64,000 nt of DNA from Leifsonia psychrotolerans (GTDB taxonomy: Bacteria > Actinomycetota > Actinomycetes > Actinomycetales > Microbacteriaceae). The notes beneath the pieces are model-generated. The model had not been told where the DNA came from. It saw only the letters and a list, made by a program, of their open reading frames with translations, and made no database searches. The translations under genes were made by a program, and so were the position numbers. Below are positions 1 through 9,500 of this stretch, piece after piece (position 1 is the stretch's first letter; every line of letters begins with the position of its first letter). The stretch spans positions 3,224,001 to 3,288,000 of the forward strand of contig NZ_JACCFM010000001.1 in NCBI RefSeq assembly GCF_013410665.1. The letters are read 5' to 3'.

Positions 1-653
1 TAGTTTCCTTGCTTGAGATCCAGAGGCGCCGAAATCCCGGTCGCCACGAGTGCCGTGCAGGCCAGAAGGAGCACGAACCCGGTGAGACCGGGCTTGAGGA
101 TGCGCGGGCGGAGAGCATGGGCGACGGTGCCGAGCATCATGAAGATGAGGCAGGGGAGCGCCGTGCCGATTGCGAGGGGGGTTTGGGCGAGGGTGCCCCC
201 CACGAGATATCCGCAGAGGGAGCCCCCGATCGCGATGGTCCAGACGAGCACTCGGGGTAGACCCCAGATGATGCGAAGCAGCAGCACCGCGGAGAATAGC
301 GCAGAAACGAACCAGAACGTCGTGTACGGCATCGCCGAGTTCTCGCCGTTGAAAAGGGGGCCGAGCAGCCGGGCGAACGTGGTCGTCTCACGCGTCGCAT
401 CCAGCGGGACGAACACGACGGCGATGAGGAGCCACCACGACACGTACGGCCGCGCGAGGGTTCGCGTTCTGGCTCGCAGCTCGACACCGAGCGGTCTCTG
501 GGTCGACCAGAAGTAGCCCGCCAAAAAGAAGAACAACGGCACATGCCAGCTGTAAACGAGCGGGCGAATGAGAGGGAGGGCCAGGCTGTGTCCCGCGACG
601 ACGGCCGCAACACCGAGCACGCGCACCGCGTCGATCGCTCCAGACCTCGTCAC
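1..653 (-). CDS. Acyltransferase-3 family membrane protein (partial, C-terminus cut by window edge)
   Basis: Reading leftward from a GTG at 653 gives an open frame to the window edge, about 217 residues with no stop. The N-terminus (GAIDAVRVLGVAAVVAGHS) followed by HVPLFFFLAGYFW is the hallmark start of acyltransferase-3/OafA-type enzymes: a first membrane helix ending in the conserved GHS histidine, then an FF-L-GYF segment. Several further hydrophobic helices follow. The family transfers acyl groups to sugars or surface polymers at the membrane; the substrate here cannot be told. The gene is divergent from clpB, with about 130 bp between them. The GTG start is chosen because the conserved N-terminal motif begins right after it. 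Confidence 0.82.
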   Translation of the reverse strand, partial: MTRSGAIDAVRVLGVAAVVAGHSLALPLIRPLVYSWHVPLFFFLAGYFWSTQRPLGVELRARTRTLARPYVSWWLLIAVVFVPLDATRETTTFARLLGPLFNGENSAMPYTTFWFVSALFSAVLLLRIIWGLPRVLVWTIAIGGSLCGYLVGGTLAQTPLAIGTALPCLIFMMLGTVAHALRPRILKPGLTGFVLLLACTALVATGISAPLDLKQGN

Positions 654-746
654 GTTCGGCTCACCCGCTCACTGTGATCACGTGTCGTTGTGGAAAGCCT
701 AGTTCGATGCGCCGGCGGCTGGCGCGCGACCGCAGGTTTCGTTAGA

Positions 747-767
747 CTTGAGCCACCTTGACTCAAC
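747..767. promoter_or_regulatory. HAIR-like operator (probable HspR binding site) upstream of clpB
   Basis: The sequence CTTGAGC, seven bases, then ACTCAAC matches the actinobacterial HAIR consensus CTTGAGT-N7-ACTCAAG at 12 of 14 positions. It sits 17 bp before the clpB ATG. HspR represses dnaK, clpB and lon type heat-shock genes through this site in streptomycetes and mycobacteria. Control of the downstream gene by HspR is inferred; no hspR gene lies in the window. Confidence 0.8.
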
Positions 768-783
768 TTCGGAGGAGATCGTG

Positions 784-2964
784 ATGCAGGCCGGACAGCA
801 ACCACCACAAGAAGATGCTAAGACCGCCCTCGAACTGTACGGCGTGAATCTCACCGACATCGCTCGCAGTGGCAAGCTCGACCCCGTGATCGGGCGTGAT
901 GCCGAGATTCGCCGGGTCAGTCAGGTGCTCACCCGCCGCACCAAAAACAATCCGGTACTGATCGGCGAACCCGGCGTCGGCAAGACAGCCGTCGTCGAAG
1001 GGCTGGCCCAGCGCATCGTCGCCGGCGACGTGGCCGAATCCCTCAAAGACAAGCAGCTCGTCTCGCTCGACCTGGCCGCCCTCGTCGCCGGGGCCAAGTA
1101 CCGCGGCGAGTTCGAGGAACGCCTCAAGGCTGTGCTCAAAGAGATCGACGACGCCGACGGCGAGATCATCACCTTCGTCGACGAGCTGCACACCCTGATG
1201 GGCGCCGGTGGCGGCGAAGGGTCGGTGGCCGCGGCCAACATGCTCAAGCCCATGCTCGCGCGTGGTGAACTGCGCCTGATCGGTGCCACAACCCTCAATG
1301 AGTACCGCGAGTTCATCGAGAAGGATGCTGCGCTTGAGCGCCGCTTCCAGCCCGTATTCGTCGGGGAGCCCACGGTCGAAGACACCGTGGCCATTTTGCG
1401 TGGACTCAAAGAGCGCTACGAGGCACACCACAAGGTTGCGATCGCCGACGCGGCGCTCGTGGCCGCCGCATCCCTGTCGAATCGATACATCACCGCTCGC
1501 CAGCTGCCCGACAAAGCCATCGACCTGATCGACGAGGCGGCGAGCCGGCTGCGCATGGAGATCGACTCGGCCCCGGTCGAGATCGACGAGCTGCGCCGTG
1601 GCGTCGACAGGCTGAAGCTTGAAGAGCTCGCGCTAAAGAAAGAGAAGGACGACGCCTCGAAAGAGCGCCTCGGCAAGTTGCGCGAAGACTTGGCCGAGCG
1701 GCAAGCCAAGCTGGGCGAGTTGCAGGCCCGGTGGGACCTGGAGCGCGCCTCACTCAACCGGGTCGGCGATTTGAAGGGAAAGCTCGACGCTGCCCGCGGC
1801 GCCGCAGATCGCGCGCAGCGCGAGGGCAACCTCGAGAAAGCGTCGAAGCTGCTCTACGGAGAGATTCCGGTGATTGAACGCGAGCTAGCCGAAGCAGAGA
1901 AGGCCGATTCGACCGGGCCGCGCATGGTCAACGACCAGGTCACCAGTGAGGACATCGCCGCCGTGGTCGCGATGTGGACCGGCATCCCGGTGGGCCGCCT
2001 GATGCAGGGTGAAACCGAGAAGCTGTTGCACCTTGAGGGCGAGCTGGGGCATCGCCTGATCGGCCAGAAGAAGGCCGTCACCGCGGTCGCCGATGCCGTG
2101 CGCCGCAGCCGTGCCGGCATCTCGGACCCCGACCGGCCGACGGGTTCGTTCCTATTCCTCGGTCCGACCGGCGTGGGCAAGACCGAGCTGGCGAAAGCAC
2201 TCGCCGAGTTCCTCTTCGACGATGAAAAAGCCATGGTGCGCATCGACATGAGTGAGTATGGCGAGAAGTTCTCGGTCTCGCGCCTGGTCGGCGCCCCTCC
2301 CGGCTATGTCGGTTACGAGCAGGGCGGGCAGCTCACCGAAGCCGTGCGGCGTCGCCCGTACTCGGTGATTCTCTTTGATGAGGTTGAGAAGGCACACCCC
2401 GAGATCTTCGATGTGCTGCTGCAGGTGCTCGACGACGGCCGTCTCACTGACGGGCAGGGCCGCACCGTTGACTTCCGCAACACGATCTTGGTGCTCACCT
2501 CAAACCTGGGTTCCCAGTTCCTCATCGATCCGGCACTGTCTCCTACTGAGAAGGAGGAGGCCGTGATGCAGATGGTGCGCCAGGCGTTCAAGCCCGAGTT
2601 CGTGAACCGGCTCGACGACATTGTCGTGTTCTCGGCGCTCTCGGTCGACGACCTCGGTCAGATCGTCGAGCTCTACATCGACCGACTGCAGCGGCGCCTC
2701 GGCGACCGTCGGCTCGAACTGGCCGTCACTCCGGATGCCCGAGCCTGGCTGGCCGAGCGCGGCTACGACCCCCTGTATGGTGCGCGTCCCTTGCGCCGCC
2801 TGATGCAGCAGCAGATCGACGACAACCTGGCCAAGGCGCTGCTCGGCGGGCGGGTGCGAGACGGAGACCTGGTGCGCGTCGATCTGGCGAGCGACGGTGA
2901 GTCACTCACCGTGGCATCCGCGGCCCGCCCCGACGTTACCGAGGCAGTTCCCGACACTCTCTAG
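784..2964 (+). CDS. clpB: ClpB-type AAA+ disaggregase lacking the N-terminal Clp-N domain
   Basis: A 726-residue ATPase with two AAA+ modules. The first Walker A, GEPGVGKT, is near residue 61, with Walker B FVDELH near 130. A charged coiled-coil M-domain spans about residues 290-415. The second Walker A, GPTGVGKT, is near 460, followed by the DEVEKAH Walker B region and a D2 small domain. The M-domain and the lack of an obvious ClpP-docking loop favour ClpB, the Hsp100 that resolubilises aggregates with DnaK, over ClpC. Usual ClpB is about 860 residues; this one lacks the roughly 140-residue N-domain, like the short ClpB form. The ATG at 784 follows GGAGGAG by 6 nt. An in-frame TTG at 748 lies inside the HAIR operator and is not credible. 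Confidence 0.93.
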   Translation: MQAGQQPPQEDAKTALELYGVNLTDIARSGKLDPVIGRDAEIRRVSQVLTRRTKNNPVLIGEPGVGKTAVVEGLAQRIVAGDVAESLKDKQLVSLDLAALVAGAKYRGEFEERLKAVLKEIDDADGEIITFVDELHTLMGAGGGEGSVAAANMLKPMLARGELRLIGATTLNEYREFIEKDAALERRFQPVFVGEPTVEDTVAILRGLKERYEAHHKVAIADAALVAAASLSNRYITARQLPDKAIDLIDEAASRLRMEIDSAPVEIDELRRGVDRLKLEELALKKEKDDASKERLGKLREDLAERQAKLGELQARWDLERASLNRVGDLKGKLDAARGAADRAQREGNLEKASKLLYGEIPVIERELAEAEKADSTGPRMVNDQVTSEDIAAVVAMWTGIPVGRLMQGETEKLLHLEGELGHRLIGQKKAVTAVADAVRRSRAGISDPDRPTGSFLFLGPTGVGKTELAKALAEFLFDDEKAMVRIDMSEYGEKFSVSRLVGAPPGYVGYEQGGQLTEAVRRRPYSVILFDEVEKAHPEIFDVLLQVLDDGRLTDGQGRTVDFRNTILVLTSNLGSQFLIDPALSPTEKEEAVMQMVRQAFKPEFVNRLDDIVVFSALSVDDLGQIVELYIDRLQRRLGDRRLELAVTPDARAWLAERGYDPLYGARPLRRLMQQQIDDNLAKALLGGRVRDGDLVRVDLASDGESLTVASAARPDVTEAVPDTL

Positions 2965-2965
2965 G

Positions 2966-3550
2966 CCGCCGTTGATCGAGCGTGTCGAGATCTGGTGGCG
3001 GAGTCCCGGGTGCGGCTGGCGGGGTCTCGACAAGCTCGACCAGCGGGGCTTTGATCGGCAGAATTGGCGGGCCAATCCCGTTGATCGAGCGTGTCGAGAT
3101 CTGCTCACGGGGTCTCGACAAGCTCGACCAGCGGGGCTTTGATCGGCAGAATTGGCGGGTCCATCCTGTTGATCGAGCGTGTCGAGATCTGGTGGCGGGC
3201 CAATCCCGTTGATCGAGCTTGTCGAGATCTGCTCACGGGGTCTCGACAGGCTCGACCAGCGGGGCTTTGATCGGCGGAGTTGGCGGGTCCATCCCGTTGA
3301 TCGAGCGTGTCGAGATCTGGTGGCGGGCCAATCCCGTTGATCGAGCGTGTCGAGATCTGCTCACGGGGTCTCGACACGCTCGACCAGCGGGGCTTTGATC
3401 GGCGGAATTGGCGGGGTCTCGACAAGCTCGACCAGCGGGGCTTTGATCGGCGGGACTGGCGGGGTCTCGACAGGCTCGACCAGCGGAAACTCGACCAGCG
3501 GAAACTCGACCAGCGGAAACTCGACCAGCGGAAGCTCGACCAGCGAGCTG
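2966..3550. repeat. GTCGAGA-type palindromic repeat array with a 15-bp tandem tail
   Basis: About 585 bp without a credible gene. Blocks of TCTCGACAAGCTCGACCAGC alternate with the opposite orientation (GTTGATCGAGCGTGTCGAGA), separated by a conserved spacer containing GGGGCTTTGATCGGC. Inverted pairs can fold into long hairpins. From about 3474 the array becomes five copies of a 15-bp unit, CTCGACCAGCGGAAA, with small variations. It lies between the ends of clpB and a convergent tail-collar operon, so it may also act in termination. Long reading frames across it are by-products of the repeat. Confidence 0.9.
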
Positions 3551-3564
3551 CCGCCCGGGCGGAG

Positions 3565-4104
3565 CTACCAGCGCGCTGGGAAGATGCCCTGCAGGGCGAT
3601 GATGTAGTTCATCGTCAGATAAGGCGGAAGGTTGTTGTGCGGCTGGTCGCCGCCGAATGCGCCGAGGGCTTCGCCCGCAAGCGGGACCAGCGTTCCGGCA
3701 GCTGGGCTCTGGGCATACGTCTTCGATGCCGCCCGGCCGACGCGGGGCTGGGCCCACACCGCGCCGGCCGGCGACGTGGAGTTTCCGAGCGCCTTCACGG
3801 CGTGGGCGCTGTGGTTGTGATTGGGCATCTCGCCGGTGATAAGTGTGACTGCTGCTGATCCCCCCGACTCACCCAGATAGTATTGCGACAATCCCCGACC
3901 CTGACCCTGGCCGAGCGGCATCGAGCCCTGCAGGTTGGGCAGGGCGAAGTTCGACGTTCCATTGCCGCCATAGAACGTGCCGATCAGGGAGAACAGCGCC
4001 GTGTTCTGTGCAATCGGGAGAATCTGGCCATTGCAGAATGCCCATCCCTGAGGGGCAAAGTTGAACCCGACCAAGCGGATCTCAGCGACGAAGGGATCAG
4101 TCAT
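3565..4104 (-). CDS. Phage tail-collar domain protein, copy 3 (MdpB-like)
   Basis: A 179-residue protein starting MTDPFVAEIRLVGFNFAPQG, then WAFCNGQILPI, GTFYGGNG, FALPNLQG and a C-terminal NLPPYLTMNYIIALQGIFP. These are the defining motifs of the tail-collar fold family (microcystin-dependent protein MdpB and phage tail fibre collar homologues). It has no signal peptide or membrane segment. It is the last gene of a six-gene minus-strand operon with two close paralogues upstream. The family is widespread in non-phage contexts and its function is poorly known. No phage structural genes lie nearby, so it is probably not a prophage remnant. Confidence 0.88.
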   Translation of the reverse strand: MTDPFVAEIRLVGFNFAPQGWAFCNGQILPIAQNTALFSLIGTFYGGNGTSNFALPNLQGSMPLGQGQGRGLSQYYLGESGGSAAVTLITGEMPNHNHSAHAVKALGNSTSPAGAVWAQPRVGRAASKTYAQSPAAGTLVPLAGEALGAFGGDQPHNNLPPYLTMNYIIALQGIFPARW

Positions 4105-4140
4105 GATTGTTCACTTTCAACCGTTGGAACGAAAGCCGGA

Positions 4141-4641
4141 TCAATTTCGGCTGGGGAAGATGCCCACGATGGCGATGGCAAATGTCAGGGTCAAATAGGG
4201 CGGGCGATTTTCGTGTGCTTGGTTGGCGCCCGTGAGTCCCACGGCCGTGCTGGCCATGGCCGCGTTCGGACTCATATTCTGCGCGAACGCGGGCTTGCCG
4301 GGCGACGCGAGAGAGCCGTTTGTGGGATCGACGCTATCGGCATTCGCCGCAGCGGTGAGGGTGTGCGAGTGCTTCGGAAGCTCGGCCGGCGTGAGGATGT
4401 GCGCGGCTTCTCCGCCGTTCTGTCCTATCGGATGGCCGCCGTCGAAATGCATCGGCAACCGTTCCTGAAGATTGGGTAGGGCAAAGGTTGTCTGACCGTT
4501 TCCACCGTAGGTGGTTCCCAGCAGAGAGAAAAGCGCCTGATTTTGGGAGATCGGCAGCAGCTGTCCGTTGCAGAGCGCCCAATTCTTCGGCGCGAACGTG
4601 AAGGACATCATGCGAATCTCGCCCAAAAATTGCTCAGACAT
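4141..4641 (-). CDS. Phage tail-collar domain protein, copy 2 (MdpB-like)
   Basis: A 166-residue paralogue of its neighbours: GEIRMMSFTFAPKNWALCNG, LPISQNQALFSLLGTTYGG, FALPNLQERLP, and an ending of RPPYLTLTFAIAIVGIFPS. A histidine-containing ELPKHSHTL segment occupies the variable middle, as it does in many tail-collar proteins. About 36 bp separates it from the next copy on either side, indicating one transcript. Three tandem diverged copies suggest that they assemble into a heteromeric complex or bind different partners (inference). Confidence 0.88.
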   Translation of the reverse strand: MSEQFLGEIRMMSFTFAPKNWALCNGQLLPISQNQALFSLLGTTYGGNGQTTFALPNLQERLPMHFDGGHPIGQNGGEAAHILTPAELPKHSHTLTAAANADSVDPTNGSLASPGKPAFAQNMSPNAAMASTAVGLTGANQAHENRPPYLTLTFAIAIVGIFPSRN

Positions 4642-4677
4642 GGGTGTTGCCTTTCAGAAGAAGTGAGAGCACGGCGA

Positions 4678-5184
4678 TCATGACTGCGACGGGTAAATGC
4701 CGAAGAGCGAAATAATGAACTGCACCGCCAGATAGGGCGGCATATTCGGATGCGGCTGGTTACCGCCCGCCGCACCGATGGTGTGCGCTCCGAGCGCGAC
4801 CAATGCGGCCGGGTCGGTCGTCGTGGAATACGGGGTGTCGGGCCAGGCGGCGGGCAGAGAACCACTGGCCTGCGCGGTTGTGGCAACGGCAGCGGTCATG
4901 ACCGGGTGGGTGTGCGCCGGAATTTGATTCTGGTTCAGGATGACTTGCTCAACCCCGCCGGTTTGCCCCAGTGCGGAACCCGCTCCCTGGTGCATCGGGA
5001 TGCGGCCCCGCAGGTCGGGAAGGGCGAAAGTCGACTGCCCGTCGCCGCCATACGTGGGCCCGATCAGGTTGAACAACGTGTCGTACTCTGCGATCGACAG
5101 CAGTTGCCCCTCGCAGGACATCCACCCGACCGGAGCGAAGTTGCCTGCGAAGATACGAATCTCGCCAACGTACGGGGTCGCCAT
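4678..5184 (-). CDS. Phage tail-collar domain protein, copy 1 (MdpB-like)
   Basis: A 168-residue protein beginning MATPYVGEIRIFAGNFAPVG, with WMSCEGQLLSI, GPTYGGDG, FALPDLRGR and an ending of MPPYLAVQFIISLFGIYPS. This is the third member of the tandem set and the first transcribed. The upstream DUF6916-like gene stops 4 bp away, so translation is probably coupled. All three paralogues keep the same core but differ in the central His/Asn/Pro-rich loop, the part expected to be exposed. Confidence 0.88.
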   Translation of the reverse strand: MATPYVGEIRIFAGNFAPVGWMSCEGQLLSIAEYDTLFNLIGPTYGGDGQSTFALPDLRGRIPMHQGAGSALGQTGGVEQVILNQNQIPAHTHPVMTAAVATTAQASGSLPAAWPDTPYSTTTDPAALVALGAHTIGAAGGNQPHPNMPPYLAVQFIISLFGIYPSQS

Positions 5185-5188
5185 GGGT

Positions 5189-5509
5189 TCAGCCTTCCAT
5201 CAGGGTGAAGTGAGCGTCGTAGTCGATACCGGCCGGTGTCGAGCTGATCGGTACGACGAAGAGAGCGGCCGGGTCGAACCCGGCTGCCGTGAATGTGAAC
5301 GTGCCTTGCCCCAGAGGGGTGGCCGCGCTGCCGCGGAAGGTGAGCGAGAACGACAGCCAGCCGCCGGATGCGACCAGCGGGCTGCATCCGACGAGCACGA
5401 GTTCAACGCTGGTGTCAGGCTCGGCGCCTCCCGAATCACCCGCGACGGTGAACGTGTCACCCACCCGTGAGGCGAAGTCCTCGTGGCCGAGGGCGGGGGT
5501 GTCAGTCAT
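5189..5509 (-). CDS. DUF6916-like small protein in the tail-collar operon
   Basis: 106 residues, MTDTPALGHEDFASRVGDTF, with a beta-rich pattern and FTAAGFDPAALFVVPISSTP near the C-terminus. A related C-terminal pattern (GIYRISRAGVPTTELFVSPV) appears in the product of 6015-6491, so the two are probable paralogues. Proteins of this kind are commonly annotated DUF6916 and accompany tail-collar genes; I assign that family from memory of the pattern. It overlaps the upstream GNAT gene by 4 bp (ATGA). No signal peptide is visible. Function unknown. Confidence 0.7.
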   Translation of the reverse strand: MTDTPALGHEDFASRVGDTFTVAGDSGGAEPDTSVELVLVGCSPLVASGGWLSFSLTFRGSAATPLGQGTFTFTAAGFDPAALFVVPISSTPAGIDYDAHFTLMEG

Positions 5510-6018
5510 GCGAAAGCCTCCGTGTCGATGCCGGCGACCCAGCGCATCGACAGATAGTGGCCGGTCGTCTCGCCCGGCTCGAAGCCCAGTCGGACATAGA
5601 GACGGATGGCCCGATCGTTTTGGCCCCAGACCGAAAGCTCCACGGTGCGCCCCGACGAGGCCGCGCGCTGACAGATCTCGGACACGACCTGGCTGCCGAT
5701 GCCCTGACCCTGGTGATCGGCCACAACCGCAATATCGACCAGGTGGATGCGCTCGGCAGTCGTGTCGGTGATGACCCGGCCTCGAGCGCGGCCTTCGATG
5801 AGGATGATCTCATGCACTGCACGCGGGTGGTGGGCGGTGAGCATGGCAGCCTGGGCGTCGAACTGAAGCGACACGATCTGCTGCACTGCGGCATCCGTGC
5901 CCGGCACGTGCGCGAAGTCCGAAGCCCTAGAATCGGCGAAGAGGCCACGCAGGAAGGGTTCATCGGCCGGTCCGGCAGGGCGATATGACACGACGCTGCT
6001 GGGAGCGTGGCGCATCAC
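5506..6018 (-). CDS. GNAT family N-acetyltransferase
   Basis: 170 residues. The acetyl-CoA loop is in HLVDIAVVADHQGQGIGSQV (Q-G-Q-G-I-G in motif A), with AIRLYVRLGFEPGETTGHYL as the motif B tyrosine/GF segment. It overlaps both neighbours (GTGA at 6015-6018 and ATGA at 5506-5509), so it belongs to the tail-collar operon. It could modify a product of that operon, for example an N-terminus or lysine of a collar protein, but the target is unknown. The start is GTG 6018 or ATG 6015. Confidence 0.85.
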   Translation of the reverse strand: MMRHAPSSVVSYRPAGPADEPFLRGLFADSRASDFAHVPGTDAAVQQIVSLQFDAQAAMLTAHHPRAVHEIILIEGRARGRVITDTTAERIHLVDIAVVADHQGQGIGSQVVSEICQRAASSGRTVELSVWGQNDRAIRLYVRLGFEPGETTGHYLSMRWVAGIDTEAFA

Positions 6019-6491
6019 GCCTGCCGATTGACGAGCGCCTGCAGGGTGCGCGTCTTCGATTCGACGCCGACAGGAGAGACGAACAGCTCGGTCGTGGGCA
6101 CACCCGCGCGGCTGATGCGGTAGATGCCGGGCTGGAATCGAGCATCGGTCGAGGCGAACAGCAAGTTGAAGCGGTCCTCGTCGTCGGGGGTCACGAGGGG
6201 GGCGAGATCCTCGATGGCTGCCAGCGTGACAGGAAAGCTGTCCGCCTCTGACGCAGCGGTGAAAATCTTGCCGACGGAGCCGAGAAAGATGGATCGGGCC
6301 GGAATGGCGGGCGGGTTGAGTGCGTCGGCCAGAGCCGACAGCGTCGCGCCGACCGTAGCCGGGTTCGCAGCCAAGCTCAGCGCCGTGAGACCGAGGGTTC
6401 CGAGCCCGAAGGTGACTGCCGTGCGACGTGAAATGTGCGGCAACAGCAACTCCCGGTAAAAATCCACGACGTATGAATAGAACGTCGGCAA
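6015..6491 (-). CDS. DUF6916-like protein with N-terminal Tat-like/hydrophobic segment
   Basis: 158 residues from a TTG start. ISRRTAVTFGLGTLGLTALSLA near residues 20-41 holds a twin arginine followed by a hydrophobic stretch, resembling a Tat signal, though the full S/TRRxFLK motif is weak. The C-terminal half (DEDRFNLLFASTDARFQPGI, then YRISRAGVPTTELFVSPVGV) resembles the shorter DUF6916-like protein of the same operon. It is the first gene of the operon and diverges from the giant surface-protein gene. No strong ribosome-binding site precedes the TTG, so the exact start is uncertain. Confidence 0.65.
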   Translation of the reverse strand: MPTFYSYVVDFYRELLLPHISRRTAVTFGLGTLGLTALSLAANPATVGATLSALADALNPPAIPARSIFLGSVGKIFTAASEADSFPVTLAAIEDLAPLVTPDDEDRFNLLFASTDARFQPGIYRISRAGVPTTELFVSPVGVESKTRTLQALVNRQA

Positions 6492-6571
6492 TGTTATCTA
6501 CTGTGAAGCGGAGGAACCACCCCCACTTTGGGGAGGGACGAAACGCCTGCGTTCTGACACTCTTGCAATCG

Positions 6572-9500
6572 ATGTCTGCACACTTCGCGCGTACGCGCCT
6601 TCAAACCCCGCTCGTTGCTGCCGCGCTGACGCTCGCCTTGGTCGTTGCCGGCAACGTCGGCCCCGTCTCCTCGGCACACGCCGCACTGCCCCCGATCAGT
6701 GTGACGTCGACGGCCGACCGGGCCGCCGGGTGGGTCTGTTCGCCGACCGAGGTGCTCGACTCGCCGGTCACGCTGCGCACCGCGCTCTGTGTGGCGAGCA
6801 ACGCGGGCGGCACGGTCGACATCACGCTGGCTGCCGGCACGTACAGCCTTAATGCCGCGCTCGGCCCGCTCATCGTCGGAACGAAAACCGGCAGCACCCT
6901 CTCGATCTCGGGCAACTCGACAGCGTCGACCGTCATCACCGGCGCGGGCACTCACCAGATCATGACTCTCGACCCCGAGATGGTCGGCGGCGTCGCGGTC
7001 AGCCTCTCGGAACTCACGATCAGCAACGGCGTCGACAACGTTTTCGGCGGCGGCGCCCTCATCGGCGGGTCGGGCAATGCCAGCGTGGCTGACACCCTGT
7101 CGCTGAAAAAAACAGCCCTTACCGCCAACAAGGCCAATACCGTTCTGGCTCCGAACCCCGTCAGTGTGCCCCCGAATCCAGGTGGCGCGGTTCAGTTCCT
7201 CGGCGGATCGCTCAGCATCATCGACTCGGTTTTCTCCAACAACTCCTCGGGGGACAGCGCGGGCGGGGCCGTGGCTTATCAAGCAATGGGGGCTGCCTCG
7301 GCCGCCGAAACCCTCACGATCACGGGTTCGACATTCACCGGAAATACCGCGACCAGCGTCGTGTCCCTAGCGAACGGCGGTGGCGCGCTTTACGTGGCCG
7401 GCCCCGCCGCAATGACCATCACCGACAGCACGTTCACCGGCAACATCGTCACCACCGGCTCAGGGGCGAGCACGCACGCGACCTCCGGTGCGGCAATTCT
7501 TCAAGACGGCGGTGCGCTCTCGCTGACCGCGTCGACCGTGACCGACAACATCATGGATGGCACCTCGAGTGCGATCGGTGGGGCGATCCAGATCAACAAC
7601 GGCACGTTCGCCGGTGAATACAACCGTATTCGCGGCAACGTGAGTGGGGCCAGCCGAATCGGCCTCGGCAGCACCGCCAATCCGGCTGTGCCGATCACCG
7701 CCACCAACAACTGGTGGGGGTGTGTCGGCGGACCCGGTGCGAGCGGATGCGACGCGGTCGCGGTGGCCACCTCGACCAAGCCGACCGTCACCCCGTTTCT
7801 CACGCTGACGGCCACGGCGAATCCGACCCCGATCATCGCAGCCGATCGGTCCGCGGTGATCACTGCATCCCTGCTGAAGAACTCGGCCGGGACCGCGATT
7901 GGTGCGTCGAAGCTCACAGCCTTCGCCGGGCTGCCGATCGCGTGGTCGACTCCGCTGCCCAGCGGGGCAACCCTCGTGCCCGCCACGACCGTGCTGAACG
8001 CCGGTGTCGCCACCGCGAACTATGACGCACGCGCGACCGAAGGCGTCGGAGGCGCTCGGGCCGCACTCGACGGCTCACCGGCGATCGCCGTGCTCGAAGT
8101 GCACACGAAGCCCGCGATCACCAGCGGCGCCTCGGCGGTCTTCCTTGTTGGGGCGGCGGCGGCGACAACGATCACGACGACGGGCTTCCCGGCGCCCTCC
8201 ATCGCGACGAGTGATGCGCTGCCGGAGGGGCTCACGTTCGTCGACTCGGGAGACGGCACGGCCACTATTGCCGGTACGCCGGTGGCCGGTTCAGGTGGGG
8301 ACTATGCGCTTGCGATCAGGGCGTCGAACAGCGCAGGCTCGGCCGCCGGCAAGACCCTCACCGTGCAGGTTCGGGAGGCGCCTGGATTCTCGAGCGCCAC
8401 GGCGGCTCAGTTCGCACGAGGCACCGAGCAGACGTTCACCGTTCGAGCCGGCGGATTCCCCAACTCGACAATTGCTCTCTCGGGCACGCTGCCCGACGGG
8501 ATCAGCTTCACGGCGAAGGCGGACGGAACCGCCACGCTTTCGGGCACGCCGACGGTGAGCGGCACGTTCCCGCTCACGTTCACGGCGACGAACGGCATCA
8601 ACCCGGCGGCAGCGCAGGGCTTTACGTTGACTGTGGTGCAGCCGGCTGCGATCACAACGCAGCCGGAGTCGACGACGGCCATCGCAGGAACCGATGTGGA
8701 ATTCGCGGCCGGGGCCTCCGGGTTCCCCGTTCCCACGGTGCAGTGGCAGGTGTCGACGGATGCCGGCGCGTCCTTCACCAACGTGCCCGGTGCCACCTCG
8801 ACGACGTATCGTTTCAGCGCGACTCAAGCACAGAACGGCAACCGCTATCGTGTGGTGTTCAGCAACGGCACGGTTGCCACGACGATGGCCGCCACGCTGA
8901 CTGTCGGCACTGCCCCGACCCTCACGAGCGCACCCTCCGCCGTGTTTTCCCAGGGCGTGGCCGGGCAATCATTCACCGTGGTCAGCACCGGGTCGCCGGC
9001 CGCCACGCTCAGTCTCGGCGCGGGAGCACCGGGCTGGCTGACCCTGACGGCCAGCGGCCCCGGAACCGCAACGGTAACCGGAACGCCGCCCGCGGGAAGT
9101 GCACGAGTGTGGACCTTCCCGATCGTTGCGGCGAATGGTTTCGGCACCGGAGACGTGCAGACATTCGCTCTGACGGTGACCGCCGCCCCCGTGCTCACGA
9201 GTCCGAACCGCTCAACCTTCCGCGTCGGATCAGTCGGCTCCTTCGCCGTGACCACGACGGCCGGCGAACCCAACGCGACCACCATCACCCTGATGGGGGC
9301 GCTGCCGACCGGCGTGAGCTTCACCGACAATGGTGACGGCACGGCGACGTTGGCGGGAACGCCGGCCGCGGCATCCGGTGGGGTGTATGAACTCACCCTC
9401 ACCGCGAGCAACGGAATTGCGCCGAACCCGGTGCAGACGTTCACTCTGACCGTCAACGAATCGCCCGTCGTCACGACCGATCCGGCCAATTCTCTGAGCC

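Noticed and set aside
3105..3858. Long reading frames (up to about 180 codons) on both strands through the first repeat array
   Set aside because: They are made of the repeated LDQRG/RACRDP peptide, with no ribosome-binding site and no coding bias. They exist only because the repeat unit lacks stops.
3565..5184. Prophage or phage-tail remnant
   Set aside because: Only tail-collar domains are present. There are no integrase, capsid, tube, tape-measure or lysis genes and no attachment-site duplication. GNAT and DUF6916-like partners point to a chromosomal module.
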